Position numbers and translations under genes: made by a program. A stretch of 64,000 nucleotides of DNA from Sphingobacterium sp. UGAL515B_05 (lineage in GTDB: Bacteria; Bacteroidota; Bacteroidia; Sphingobacteriales; Sphingobacteriaceae), in assembly GCF_033097525.1 (NCBI RefSeq), contig NZ_CP109907.1, positions 4,712,001 to 4,776,000 of the forward strand, written 5' to 3'. Shown one piece after another: positions 1-9,023 of this stretch. The notes beneath the pieces are model-generated. The model was not told the DNA's origin, searched no databases, and saw only the letters and a list, made by a program, of their open reading frames with translations. How positions within the stretch are numbered: the stretch's first letter is position 1; each line of letters opens with the position of its first letter.

Positions 1-224
1 ACAGCCGTTTGGAAGTCAATGAGATTATGCGTCTATTGGATCAGCTTCCCGAAATTCAAAAAACTATTTTTAATCTCTATGAAATTGAGGGGTATTCACA
101 TGATGAAATAGCGCAAATGCTCAATATACCAGACAGTACTTCACGTACTTATCTGACACGAGCGAAACAAAAACTTAGAAAATTATACTTGGATTATACA
201 GGCGTAGTTCAAGAAATAAGATAA
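1..224 (+). CDS. ECF-type RNA polymerase sigma factor, C-terminal part (5' end outside window)
   Basis: Only the end of the gene is present: the frame is open from the first complete codon (position 3), so the start lies upstream of the window. A TTG at 9 is unlikely to be the true start because it would leave only region 4. The visible part is a sigma-70 region 4: a helix followed by a helix-turn-helix around the residues YSHDEIAQMLNIPDSTSRTY, which in the family contacts the -35 element. ECF sigma factors redirect RNA polymerase in response to envelope signals. The next gene starts 14 nt downstream and encodes a membrane protein, the usual position of the sigma partner in Bacteroidota. Confidence 0.85.
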   Translation, partial: SRLEVNEIMRLLDQLPEIQKTIFNLYEIEGYSHDEIAQMLNIPDSTSRTYLTRAKQKLRKLYLDYTGVVQEIR

Positions 225-238
225 ATATTGTTGTTACG

Positions 239-1582
239 ATGAAAGACAATAAGAAAAAGGAATTGATAGAAGAGATCGTTGGACAATTAAAAGACCATGA
301 ACTACCTTATAAAGAAGGTTCCTGGGAAAAATTTGCCTCAAACTATGGCGTTGCACCACGTAGTCACTCGAATTGGAAATATTGGAGTGCAGCTGCGGCT
401 GTATTATTGTGTTTTGGTGTGGGGTACTGGGGCTTAAAGAATAATACACCTACGGATTCGCCTGCTGTGGCTTCGGTAAGCCATCAGGATAATGAAGATG
501 TGGTAGGAAATAATAAGGATTTGAAAGAATCCATTCAACGCTCACTATCTTCCATTACACAAGATAAAGGCTTATCGTCACAGCAATTATCACAAAATAG
601 GCCCTTTACCTATTCAATAGTAAAAGATCATTCGGATCAACAGATCGCTAACCACTTTTCGGGACTGAATTCAGGACAGGGGATGCAAGGGACTGAATTA
701 ACTGTTTCCAATGACATTGCAAATTTGCAGTCGATGCAATTGAAAAATAATAAGCTCTCTGCAAATATAATTTTGGATGAAAACGAGGTCGATCATAACG
801 CCACTCAGTCCAATAGTTCAGCGATAGCTCATGCTAATTCCGCTGTGAGTTCTGGTAATCAAACACAACGCGATGCGGCAAAACTGTCGCAACTCTATGC
901 TATGCAGCAGGGGAGCACAAGAAATAGTGTTATCCTAAATAAAGCCAGTCAAGAGAAAAAATGGGAGATGGGAGCTTTTGTTTCTCCGGCCTCTACCTCA
1001 GAGAGTATAACACTTGGTGGTGGGCTTGCACTTGCCTATAATATTTCAAGCAAAGTAAGTCTACGTTCGGGAGCATCTATTCAACACTATGGTGCTGTTT
1101 CTGGAAATACACCTATTACCCCAGCGATGGGATCAAATTCCTTTAATGCAGATGCGCCGAATTATATTTCTCAATCAAGTGTCAACAATTTGTTTGTTAT
1201 GCGGACTGCAGATGCAAAAGATGCGAAAAGTAATGAACGGGTTTCAGGTAAAATCCTAACGGTTGATATTCCTGTAGATGTGAGATATGCGATTAATAAG
1301 AATTTTTATACGTCTGTCGGTGTGTCTTATGTCGGTGTATTAGATCAGGAACGTGCAACGATCTATGAAACAAATAATACGGAGTACAGACAAAAATCCC
1401 AAGACAAAAATGTTGATGATAAAGGTGTGAACGGCTTTATTAATTTTTCAGTTGGCCGGAAACAGAAAGTTGGAAAATTATCCATTTCTGTAGAGCCTTA
1501 TTATAAAGCTCCAATCGGAAATTTGAAATCATCCGATTTGAACTATAGCAACGGGGGAGTGAAAATAATTACTAGTTTTTAA
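239..1582 (+). CDS. Putative sigma-partner membrane protein: cytoplasmic head, one TM helix, C-terminal outer-membrane beta-barrel
   Basis: The 447-residue protein has three zones. Residues 1-45 are charged and hydrophilic. Residues about 47-66 form one hydrophobic helix (Ala-rich, ending GVGYWGL). Residues about 70-240 are a Ser/Asn/Gln-rich, low-complexity stretch. From about 243 alternating Gly/aromatic strands (WEMGAFVSP, GGGLALAYNIS, VSLRSGASIQHYG, NFYTSVGVSYVGVL, INFSVGRKQ) resemble an 8-stranded outer-membrane barrel, and the last residue is Phe, as in many barrels. There is no N-terminal signal peptide. Placement 14 nt after an ECF sigma gene suggests that the short head binds the sigma factor, while the rest crosses the periplasm. 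That role is inferred; the topology is read from the sequence. It could instead be a misannotated porin-like protein without sigma function. Confidence 0.7.
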   Translation: MKDNKKKELIEEIVGQLKDHELPYKEGSWEKFASNYGVAPRSHSNWKYWSAAAAVLLCFGVGYWGLKNNTPTDSPAVASVSHQDNEDVVGNNKDLKESIQRSLSSITQDKGLSSQQLSQNRPFTYSIVKDHSDQQIANHFSGLNSGQGMQGTELTVSNDIANLQSMQLKNNKLSANIILDENEVDHNATQSNSSAIAHANSAVSSGNQTQRDAAKLSQLYAMQQGSTRNSVILNKASQEKKWEMGAFVSPASTSESITLGGGLALAYNISSKVSLRSGASIQHYGAVSGNTPITPAMGSNSFNADAPNYISQSSVNNLFVMRTADAKDAKSNERVSGKILTVDIPVDVRYAINKNFYTSVGVSYVGVLDQERATIYETNNTEYRQKSQDKNVDDKGVNGFINFSVGRKQKVGKLSISVEPYYKAPIGNLKSSDLNYSNGGVKIITSF

Positions 1583-1596
1583 ATAGCATAATGCTA

Positions 1597-1640
1597 TAAA
1601 AAAAGCCGCAGTAAGCTTGAAGTTTACTGCGGCTTTTTTT
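1597..1640. terminator. Bidirectional intrinsic terminator between convergent genes
   Basis: A near-perfect inverted repeat (AAAAGCCGCAGTAA at 1601-1614 against TTTACTGCGGCTTTT at 1623-1637) with an A-run before and a T-run after serves both the barrel gene (+) and the HAD gene (-). Confidence 0.9.
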
Positions 1641-1662
1641 ATAGTCTGCAAATCGGGATTTA

Positions 1663-2274
1663 TTAAAGTTCATCAACGCGAACCCAACCCATTCCTGCGG
1701 CTTTCGCACCTTCAACTCCTGGAATCCCGTCTTCGTAGACCAGACATCTTTCCGGAGCAATATTCAATTGAGCCGCTGCCAAAAGAAAGGGTTGTGGTGA
1801 AGGTTTTCCCTCAGCCGTATCTCCAGCACAAACCAGTGTTTCCAAATCATCCCATACACCGATGGTGGTTAATGTCATGGATAAGGTTGTTCTGGTTCCT
1901 CCTGAAACGGCAGCGATGTGTTTTTTACCTTTCTGATACTTTAGATGTTCAACAACGTAATCTACAGGCTTAGTCTTGAAAACATACTCGTCTCGAAAAA
2001 TGGTAGACTTTAGTGTGGAAAATTCTTGATAATCGAAATCTACCTCATAGCGTTTGCTGATTTCCTCAGCAACAGCCACAGTGGGCCATCCGGCAGTTTC
2101 ATCAATCAAATTGACGTCCAACTCGACTCCGTATTGTTTGGCTGCAGCTTTATAGGCTTGTTTATGTGCGTCCATATTATCTGCCAGGGTACCATCGACG
2201 TCAAATAATAGTGCGTCGTAGGATTCGGCAAGAAGGTTTAGTAATTCAAATTTTCGTTGTGATTCAGGTGACAT
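1663..2274 (-). CDS. HAD-superfamily hydrolase (phosphoglycolate phosphatase / beta-phosphoglucomutase-like)
   Basis: The 203-residue protein has the haloacid dehalogenase motifs: motif I LLFDVDGTL with nucleophile Asp25 and acid/base Asp27, motif II around AAVSGGTRTT, motif III Lys in AEGKPSPQPF, and motif IV VYEDGIPGVEGAKAAGM. An alpha-helical cap lies between motif I and motif II, which is subfamily IA architecture acting on small phosphorylated sugars or glycolate. The frame is open further upstream to 2388, but the ATG at 2274 gives the usual start about 24 residues before motif I, and the extra 38 residues would overlap the upstream terminator hairpin. The substrate cannot be told from the sequence. 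Confidence 0.85.
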   Translation of the reverse strand: MSPESQRKFELLNLLAESYDALLFDVDGTLADNMDAHKQAYKAAAKQYGVELDVNLIDETAGWPTVAVAEEISKRYEVDFDYQEFSTLKSTIFRDEYVFKTKPVDYVVEHLKYQKGKKHIAAVSGGTRTTLSMTLTTIGVWDDLETLVCAGDTAEGKPSPQPFLLAAAQLNIAPERCLVYEDGIPGVEGAKAAGMGWVRVDEL

Positions 2275-2319
2275 ATATTTAATAGTGAGCGGTAAAAATA
2301 AAAAAATATAATTGGACGA

Positions 2320-2361
2320 GCAAAAAAGAAGCCTTTCCCTTGTTACAAGGAAAGGCTTCTT
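2320..2361 (-). terminator. Intrinsic terminator of the RND efflux operon
   Basis: A hairpin of about 16 bp (AAGAAGCCTTTCC with a one-base bulge against GGAAAGGCTTCTT, loop near 2342) is followed on the minus strand by a T-run. It lies 43 nt past the stop of the RND permease gene. Confidence 0.85.
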
Positions 2362-2403
2362 GCTGTTAGCTCCGTGTTGAATATTCACAGAGGCAGCGTA
2401 TAA

Positions 2404-5400
2404 TTAGTGTGAACTTAAATTTTTCGCTTTCTCTTCATCGAAATTAGCTTCTAATTCAGCCAATTTTTTCTTACCGTATGCCATACGCGTGATCACGACG
2501 AATAGCACCGGAACGATAAAGATTGCCAGGAGTGTCGCAGCTGTCATACCACCAAATACCGTCCAACCGATTGTTTGGCGAGAAATAGCTCCAGCTCCAT
2601 GGGATAGCATCAATGGAATAATCCCCAGGATGAAGGCAAAGGACGTCATGATAATTGGGCGTAAACGCAATTTTACAGCATCTAATGTCGCTTCATAAAG
2701 GTTCATCCCAATATCAACCCGCTCCTTAGCAAACTCTACGATTAGAATCGCATTCTTAGCAGCAAGTCCAATAATGGTGACCAGACCAATCTGTGCATAG
2801 ATGTTATTATCCAATGTAGGGATTAATGTTAGGGTTAATATAGCCCCAAATACACCCAATGGTACAGATAACAAAATGGAGAAAGGTACAGACCAACTTT
2901 CGTATAAGGCAGCTAACAACAAGAACACAAACAGGATACATAAGGCAAAAATTTGAACGGTCTTTGATCCGGATTGCATCTCTTGAAGAGATAGGCCAGA
3001 GAACTGATAATCAAAACCTTCTGGTAATGTTTGTGCAGCCACTTCTTGTAATGCTTTTAAAGCATCCCCTGATGAGTAGCCAGGAGCCGAACTACCATTG
3101 ATCTCTACACTTCTAAAAATATTGTAGTGATTGATGATTGACGGCATTGTCATCAATTCATACTTGACCAGCGTACCCATCGGTACCGGGTTTCCTGAAA
3201 CATTGTTGACATACAGTTTGTTGATGTCTTCAATATTCATGCGGTACGGAATGTCAGCTTGAGTCACGACACGGTAACTACGGCCATACTTCGTAAAATC
3301 ATTGACATAGCTACTACCCAAATAGGATGATATTGTCGAATAAATACTTGAGATAGGCACGCCCATGCGTTTTGCCTGTTCACGGTTTACTTCCAATTTG
3401 TAGTTTGGAGAGTTGGTGTTAAATAGGGTATAAGCCATTCCAATTTCCGGACGTTGGTTGGCTGCCATCAAGAATTTACCGACCGTTGCTTCGAAATCTT
3501 TGATATTTACAGTCTGTAAATCCTGTACTTGCAAAGAGAAACCTCCAGATGTACCTAAACCTGGAATTGCCGGCGGTGTAACAGCCAATACCCGAGCTTT
3601 GGTATAGCCCTGATATTTTCCCATAATCATACCGGCGATATCGTTTGCTGTGCGCGTACGGGTTTCCCAAGGTTTTAGAGAAACGAACACTGTTGCACCA
3701 TTGGATTTAAACGCGCGGTTTAGAATATTGATACCTGAGATCGCAGTAACATACTTAATTTCAGGGAAAGTCTTATGTAGATCGGCTTCAATCTCTTTAA
3801 GAACTTCATTTGTACGCGCAGAAGAAGAACCTTCCGGCAAAGTAATACCTGCAAAAAATGCACCGCCATCTTCAGAAGGAATAAACCCTGTCGGTTTGGT
3901 TGTAAACATCCAGCCGGTTCCGATAAAAATACACAACAGAATAATCAACACCAGTGGTGCTTTTTTGATTGCTTGTTTTACACCATTCGAATATCTGATG
4001 GTGACTTTTTCGAACCAGATATTAAACTTATAGAAAAACTTGTTCAGTCCTTTTGCACCTTCATGTACGGCTGTAGGCTTTAATAAAATTGAACATAATG
4101 CGGGTGTTAACGAAAGTGCAATAAATGCAGATAACATAACGGACACAGCGATCGTGATGGCAAATTGTTGGTACAATTTACCGACCATTCCAGGGATGAA
4201 ACCTACAGGAACGAATACGGCTGCCAAAATTAACGCAATTGCAATAACCGGCGCGGTGATGTCGCCCATGGCGCGACGTGTCGCTTCTTTTGCATCCAGC
4301 TTATAATGGTCGATATAGTGCTGGACAGCTTCCACCACAACAATGGCATCATCCACCACAATACCGATGGCCAATACAAAGGCGAGCATGGTCAGGTTGT
4401 TGACCGAAAAGCCAAACATCAGGAAGAAGATGAATGTACCGATGATGGATACCGGAATTGCCAATACGGGGATTAATGTTGCCCTCCAGCTTTGAAGGAA
4501 GAAAAACACCACCACTGTTACCAGGATCAATGCTTCAACTAGGGTATGGATAACCGAAGAAATTGAGGCATTTACTACCGAAACGGTCTCGTAACTGATG
4601 GTATAATCTACGTCCGTTGGAAAAGATTTCTTTAATTTTTCCAATGCTGTCACAATGCCTTCTGCAGATTCTACGGCATTTCCTCCCGGGGTTTGGTTAA
4701 TCATCGTCGCAGATGAGGTCATACCATTTACGGTAGATGATGTACCATAATTAAATTGACCCAGTTCAACACGTGCGACATCCTTTAAAAGTACGATAGA
4801 TCCATCTTTGTTGGTTTTTACAACGATGTTTTCAAAGTCTTCCGGATTTGAAAGGTCACTATCGGTAATGACTGGGTATTCAAATACTGTCGAAGACTCT
4901 TGTGGACGTCCGCCAACACTACCACCAGGTATGCGGGAGTTTTGTTCCGCAATTGCTGTTGATACATCGGCCGGAGTCATGCTTAGATTAGCCAATTTAT
5001 TTGCATCTAGCCATACACGCATCGAAAATGGTTGCCCAAAAGCGGTTACATCACCGACCCCTTTCACACGTAATAGTGCATCTTTAACATATAAGTTGTT
5101 GTAGTTGGCTAAGAAATTTTCGGATCTTGTTCCTTTTGGTGAAGTTAAAGCAACCAACATCAGGATATCGTTATTGGCTTTACGGGTTGTAATTCCCAGA
5201 CGTCTCACAGCTTCGGGAAGGGCTGGTTCGGCGATTCCCACACGGTTTTGTACGTCTAAGGTCGCAATATCGATATCCGTACCTACTTCAAATGTCACCG
5301 TAATTGTTGCTTGACCATTTGACGTACTATTGGACGACATATAAATCATGCCAGGTGTACCATTGATCTGACTCTCGATAAGAGTTGTCACGGTTTGTTC

Positions 5401-5574
5401 AACCGTCTGTGCATCAGCTCCGGTGTAATTGGCCGTAACCGTTACTGTTGGAGGTGCAATAGAAGGATACTGGCTAATTGGCAACGTGGATACTGCAATG
5501 ATCCCGATAATTGAAATCAATATCGAAATAACGATTGCGGTAACTGGCCTCTTAATAAATACTTCTGAAATCAT
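2404..5574 (-). CDS. RND efflux pump permease, HAE1 family (AcrB/MexB-like)
   Basis: The 1056-residue inner-membrane proton-drug antiporter has full length for the HAE1 family. The N-terminus (MISEVFIKRPVTAIVISILI) is the typical first TM helix. TM4 carries the paired acidic residues of the proton relay in GIVVDDAIVVVE, with a relay Lys expected in TM10 near LAAKNAILIVEFAKE. Two large periplasmic loops (porter and docking domains) follow TM1 and TM7, and the second half repeats the first. It works as a trimer with the adaptor and the outer-membrane channel encoded just upstream. It is the last gene of a four-gene minus-strand operon (37-nt gap from the adaptor). Substrates are not predictable; HAE1 pumps export hydrophobic and amphiphilic drugs. 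Confidence 0.95.
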   Translation of the reverse strand: MISEVFIKRPVTAIVISILISIIGIIAVSTLPISQYPSIAPPTVTVTANYTGADAQTVEQTVTTLIESQINGTPGMIYMSSNSTSNGQATITVTFEVGTDIDIATLDVQNRVGIAEPALPEAVRRLGITTRKANNDILMLVALTSPKGTRSENFLANYNNLYVKDALLRVKGVGDVTAFGQPFSMRVWLDANKLANLSMTPADVSTAIAEQNSRIPGGSVGGRPQESSTVFEYPVITDSDLSNPEDFENIVVKTNKDGSIVLLKDVARVELGQFNYGTSSTVNGMTSSATMINQTPGGNAVESAEGIVTALEKLKKSFPTDVDYTISYETVSVVNASISSVIHTLVEALILVTVVVFFFLQSWRATLIPVLAIPVSIIGTFIFFLMFGFSVNNLTMLAFVLAIGIVVDDAIVVVEAVQHYIDHYKLDAKEATRRAMGDITAPVIAIALILAAVFVPVGFIPGMVGKLYQQFAITIAVSVMLSAFIALSLTPALCSILLKPTAVHEGAKGLNKFFYKFNIWFEKVTIRYSNGVKQAIKKAPLVLIILLCIFIGTGWMFTTKPTGFIPSEDGGAFFAGITLPEGSSSARTNEVLKEIEADLHKTFPEIKYVTAISGINILNRAFKSNGATVFVSLKPWETRTRTANDIAGMIMGKYQGYTKARVLAVTPPAIPGLGTSGGFSLQVQDLQTVNIKDFEATVGKFLMAANQRPEIGMAYTLFNTNSPNYKLEVNREQAKRMGVPISSIYSTISSYLGSSYVNDFTKYGRSYRVVTQADIPYRMNIEDINKLYVNNVSGNPVPMGTLVKYELMTMPSIINHYNIFRSVEINGSSAPGYSSGDALKALQEVAAQTLPEGFDYQFSGLSLQEMQSGSKTVQIFALCILFVFLLLAALYESWSVPFSILLSVPLGVFGAILTLTLIPTLDNNIYAQIGLVTIIGLAAKNAILIVEFAKERVDIGMNLYEATLDAVKLRLRPIIMTSFAFILGIIPLMLSHGAGAISRQTIGWTVFGGMTAATLLAIFIVPVLFVVITRMAYGKKKLAELEANFDEEKAKNLSSH

Positions 5575-5611
5575 TCTATATCTTTTAGATTCTCTTTAAA
5601 AATTAATGGTG

Positions 5612-6769
5612 TTATTTTCCTTGATGTGCTCCTTTGGCAGCCTGTTGGGCAGCGACGGCAGCATCAACTACTTTAACGCCATTTTGGACATTCATGGTAC
5701 CGTCGACGATAATCTTTTCACCGTTTTTGACACCTTCTTTAATCACAATTTTATCACCAGCTTTAATACCTAATTTTACTTGACGTATTTCGGCTTTGCT
5801 GCTATCATTCACAGCATAAAGGTTAAATACCCCGAGCTGTTCAAAGACAGCTTTGTAAGGTACAACAACTTCTTCTGTAGCCGAGGTTGTTGATACATTC
5901 ATCGTAATATTCATACCAGCCCGCAATTCGTTGGCATTGTTCGGGAAAGTAGCCCGCACTTTGATTGTTCCGGTAGCAGGGTCAACTGCGCGGTCAATGG
6001 TTGTGATCGTTCCTTTGCCTTCATAAGTGCTTCCATTTGGCAATAAAAGAGAAAGGTCCGAAGAGGAATGGCTGCTTTGCAATTGGGTAAATTTGGCAAT
6101 ATCCTTTTCGTTTACCTGAAACTCAACAGCAATTGGACTGGTTGAAGACAAGGTATTCAATAGGGTTGTGCCTGGGTTAACCAAGGCTCCCAAACGCACC
6201 TGTGATATCCCTACAGTACCACTGAAAGGAGCGCGGATCGTCGACCGTGATAAGTTTGTATTTGCAGTGACCAATGCCGCACGAGCCGACTCTACCTGTG
6301 CCTGAGAAGCCGCTACATTTGATACTGCATTGTCAAAAACCTGCTTCGCAATCGCGTCTTTATCGGCCAATGTCTGGTAACGTGCTAAATCTCTTTTTTG
6401 TCGGTCCAAATCAGTCTGTGCGACCTGTAAGCTTGCTTTAGCTTGTTGGACAGCTGCGTTGTAGCGTGTTCCATCAATTTCATAAAGAGCTTGTCCCGCG
6501 GAAACTACTGCACCGTCAGAAACATATATTTTTGTGATATAGCCGCTTACTTCCGCATATAGATCTGCTTCGTTCAACGGTTTGACTGTTGCTGGATAGC
6601 TGATTGTACCTGTAACAGTCTCATGTGATGCGACACCAAAGCTGACAGGGACAACTTTTTCGGCCTGAGCCTGTGCTGCACCTTGCTTTTTTGCATCTTT
6701 ATTTCCACAAGAGGTCCATACTAATGCCGTCCCAAGGAAGAAAGCGAATAATAATTGTCTTTTATTCAT
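5612..6769 (-). CDS. RND efflux periplasmic adaptor (membrane fusion protein), lipoprotein
   Basis: The 385-residue HlyD/AcrA-type adaptor begins with a lipoprotein signal ending in the lipobox VWTSC (Cys21), so it is anchored in a membrane by lipid. A biotinyl-lipoyl-like half motif (DLYAEVSGYITKIYVSDGAVV) precedes a coiled-coil hairpin of about 80 residues rich in Ala/Gln/Lys, then the second lipoyl half (STIRAPFSGTVG), a beta-barrel domain and a membrane-proximal domain. It bridges the RND permease to the TolC-like channel. It sits between the two in the operon (26 nt after tolC, 37 nt before the permease). The extreme C-terminus is Ala/Gln-rich. Confidence 0.95.
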   Translation of the reverse strand: MNKRQLLFAFFLGTALVWTSCGNKDAKKQGAAQAQAEKVVPVSFGVASHETVTGTISYPATVKPLNEADLYAEVSGYITKIYVSDGAVVSAGQALYEIDGTRYNAAVQQAKASLQVAQTDLDRQKRDLARYQTLADKDAIAKQVFDNAVSNVAASQAQVESARAALVTANTNLSRSTIRAPFSGTVGISQVRLGALVNPGTTLLNTLSSTSPIAVEFQVNEKDIAKFTQLQSSHSSSDLSLLLPNGSTYEGKGTITTIDRAVDPATGTIKVRATFPNNANELRAGMNITMNVSTTSATEEVVVPYKAVFEQLGVFNLYAVNDSSKAEIRQVKLGIKAGDKIVIKEGVKNGEKIIVDGTMNVQNGVKVVDAAVAAQQAAKGAHQGK

Positions 6770-6795
6770 GATTTGTATTAGTTTCCGTTTATTGA

Positions 6796-8121
6796 TTAAT
6801 TTGTGTGGATTGCCCCAACTGCTTTCTGAACATCCAATTTACTTGACAATAGCGCATAAAGGGAATTCAAATAATTGAGCTGTGTTGTTTTGAGATCAGT
6901 CTCTGCTGTCATTAAATCGAGGTAAGTTTTGATACCTTCGTCATATTGAAGTTTGATTGTCTCGTATACTTCTTTGGAGAGATCCACATTTTCTTTAGCT
7001 GTTTTCCAGTCATTTAAATTCGCATTATAGGTTGCCTTTGCCAACGAATATTCTGTGTTAATGCTGTTTTCTAAATTTTTGATATCCCAGTCAATTCTTT
7101 CTTCCTGCAATCTGGATTTATTGATTTGTTTTTTACGTTTAAATCCGTCGAAAATTGAAAAAGAAACATTTAGGCCAACTACTGAACCCGGGAAATTGTC
7201 GGAATAAAGCTTACTGAATTTATCATTTCTATAGTTGAATGCGTAATTATAAAAAGCACTTACACTTGGTAAATATGTCCATTTATAATACTGTGTGCTC
7301 AACTGTTGAATCTTTTTCGATGTTTCCAATTGTTGGAATTCAATTCGATTAGAGACACTTATTCCTGCAGTTGTATCAAGTAGAATCTCTGATTCCATAC
7401 TGCTATTATCAAATGAAAGTGTCAAATTTTTGCTTTTATCCAAAGCTAGTAATTGTTTAAGATATTCGTATTTATATTTACGAAGCTCAACTGTTCTTTT
7501 CTCGTCAGCATTCGAATTTGCCAAAGCAATTTGCGCTCTCTTATAGTCAGTTTTATCAACTAAACCCACATCATATTGTGACTTTGCATCTTTCAATTGT
7601 TTTTGAAGGCGAGCAATATTTTCGCGAACAATCTTGATCTGCTCTTCAGACGTCAGGATGTCATAATAGGCCTTACTGACCTCCACAACAGCTGTTATTT
7701 TTTTGTTCTCCGTATTTTGTTTATTACCGAGACGTACCAGCTCAGCGGCTTTTTTCGCCTGCATTAGCTCTGGATTAAGGATCTGTTGGTCTGCTTGAAG
7801 CGTTAAGGCACTCGCATTGTTCTGCCCCATTTTGATATTATTTCCGCCAATATTTGCTAATGGAACAATGACATTATAATTATAACTTCCTTTTAGACCC
7901 AATTGTGGGTACCAACCTGAAAGGGAGATGTCAATATCTTTTTCACCGATGGCCTCGTCCAATTGTGCTTGTTTTACAGAGATTTGATTACGTAAGGCGT
8001 AATCAATCAGCTGCTGAAGTGTTGCATTTGCCGGCAAGTTTTCAGATTGCTGTTGTGCAAATCCTGTATTACTCAAAAGCGACAGGGCCGCCAAGGAATA
8101 AACGATTTTATTAAACTTCAT
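6796..8121 (-). CDS. TolC-family outer-membrane efflux channel
   Basis: The 441-residue protein starts with a signal peptide (MKFNKIVYSLAALSLL, cleavage near GFA-QQ). The mature part shows the duplicated OEP architecture: two long coiled-coil regions with repeated Ala-rich heptads (for example around residues 115-215 and 335-425), separated by short beta-strand segments. The second half ends in LNYLNSLYALLSSKLDVQKAVG, typical of the family. It forms the trimeric tunnel through the outer membrane for the adaptor and RND permease that follow. It starts 8 nt after the regulator gene, so the whole set is probably cotranscribed. Confidence 0.95.
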   Translation of the reverse strand: MKFNKIVYSLAALSLLSNTGFAQQQSENLPANATLQQLIDYALRNQISVKQAQLDEAIGEKDIDISLSGWYPQLGLKGSYNYNVIVPLANIGGNNIKMGQNNASALTLQADQQILNPELMQAKKAAELVRLGNKQNTENKKITAVVEVSKAYYDILTSEEQIKIVRENIARLQKQLKDAKSQYDVGLVDKTDYKRAQIALANSNADEKRTVELRKYKYEYLKQLLALDKSKNLTLSFDNSSMESEILLDTTAGISVSNRIEFQQLETSKKIQQLSTQYYKWTYLPSVSAFYNYAFNYRNDKFSKLYSDNFPGSVVGLNVSFSIFDGFKRKKQINKSRLQEERIDWDIKNLENSINTEYSLAKATYNANLNDWKTAKENVDLSKEVYETIKLQYDEGIKTYLDLMTAETDLKTTQLNYLNSLYALLSSKLDVQKAVGAIHTN

Positions 8122-8129
8122 ATATGTAA

Positions 8130-8717
8130 TTAATTATTTTTTTCTCTATTAATAGCCCCATCCCAAATAATCCCAATTAAATCTTCTACATTCTGTTCAG
8201 AGAATTTGAGATCTTTAAATTTGATACTGTGAACAGTCGATAAGGCTACACCAATATAACTGGCCACCAAAAGATGGACGTCTACCTGTTTCAATATTTT
8301 TCGGTCAATGCCTTCTTGTAAAAAATCAACAACTTTATTTTGTCCACCTACAGGTTCTTGTATCTCAGCTTTGTTTTTCTCATAATAAGGAGACGAAAAA
8401 AACTGTTCAAAAAAACTGAAGATATGCCCATTTTCTAAATAGAACTTGACAAAGTTGCGCCAGATATGAACAAAGGAATCTTTATAATCGAAATCATCTT
8501 TTATACCATCAAAAATGTAATCATTCAGTAATGTTCTACAATGTTTGAACAGTGCAAAGATTAGGTCATCTTTCGATGGAAAATAATGGTAGATAGTTCC
8601 TATTGCTACATCAGAATCTTGTGCGATTTTGCTCATCGGCGTTCCATGGAAGCCGTTTGTTTGTATAAGTTTTAGTGTGCTGGCAAGTACTGCCGCAATT
8701 TTTTCATTGGAATTCAT
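8130..8717 (-). CDS. TetR/AcrR-family transcriptional regulator of the efflux operon
   Basis: The 195-residue protein has an N-terminal TetR helix-turn-helix (MSKIAQDSDVAIGTIYHYFPSKDDLIFALF) and an all-helical ligand-binding C-terminal domain. Two in-frame ATGs are possible. The one at 8732 would start only about 2 nt after the transcription start predicted from the -7 box at 8740-8747, so the ATG at 8717 is preferred. The gene is the first of the operon, so repression would be autoregulatory. A palindrome around the predicted transcription start is a likely operator. Confidence 0.9.
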   Translation of the reverse strand: MNSNEKIAAVLASTLKLIQTNGFHGTPMSKIAQDSDVAIGTIYHYFPSKDDLIFALFKHCRTLLNDYIFDGIKDDFDYKDSFVHIWRNFVKFYLENGHIFSFFEQFFSSPYYEKNKAEIQEPVGGQNKVVDFLQEGIDRKILKQVDVHLLVASYIGVALSTVHSIKFKDLKFSEQNVEDLIGIIWDGAINREKNN

Positions 8718-8718
8718 C

Positions 8719-8736
8719 AATCGAACGTTCATTCGG
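8719..8736. promoter_or_regulatory. Operator-like palindrome at the tetR transcription start
   Basis: An imperfect inverted repeat with the perfect 8-bp core GAACGTTC lies directly over the predicted +1 region of the tetR-tolC-adaptor-RND operon. TetR-family repressors commonly bind such sites. Assignment is by position and symmetry only. Confidence 0.5.
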
Positions 8737-8739
8737 TTG

Positions 8740-8768
8740 CAAAATTAGCGATTAATTTGGATCCAAAA
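8740..8768 (-). promoter_or_regulatory. Bacteroidota-type promoter of the efflux operon
   Basis: Read on the minus strand, TTTTG (8764-8768) is followed after 16 nt by TAATTTTG (8740-8747), an exact match to the -7 consensus TAnnTTTG. The spacer is at the short end of the usual range. Confidence 0.6.
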
Positions 8769-8967
8769 TGTCAGAATATTGTTATAAATCAATAAATATA
8801 AAACGATTTGAACCAATAATACAATAAGGAAAAAAAGGTGAAATTGTTTTCAACTTTTTATTTTTTTTGATGCATAGAGGGGAGGTACCATCAATGAGAT
8901 CAAGGTTGTAGCATGAGTTTCGCTTGTAAATTGGCCTGAAGATCTTGTATTAAAGGAGGTGAAGCGG

Positions 8968-9023
8968 TTGCAAATAGAAAAAAGCGGTGGTTTTATAAAA
9001 CCACCGCTTTTTTCTATTTGCAA
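8968..9023. terminator. Long perfect palindrome acting as a bidirectional terminator
   Basis: This is a 56-bp perfect palindrome (28-nt arms, no unpaired centre). Its GC-rich middle (AGCGGTGG/CCACCGCT) is flanked by A- and T-runs. The last codons and the TAG stop of the cytochrome c gene lie inside it. It separates the cytochrome gene from the promoter region of the efflux operon, which is also transcribed leftwards. Confidence 0.8.

Noticed and set aside
3650..4306. Open frames on the plus strand inside the RND permease gene
   Set aside because: They mirror the codon pattern of the real gene on the other strand and have no domain or promoter.
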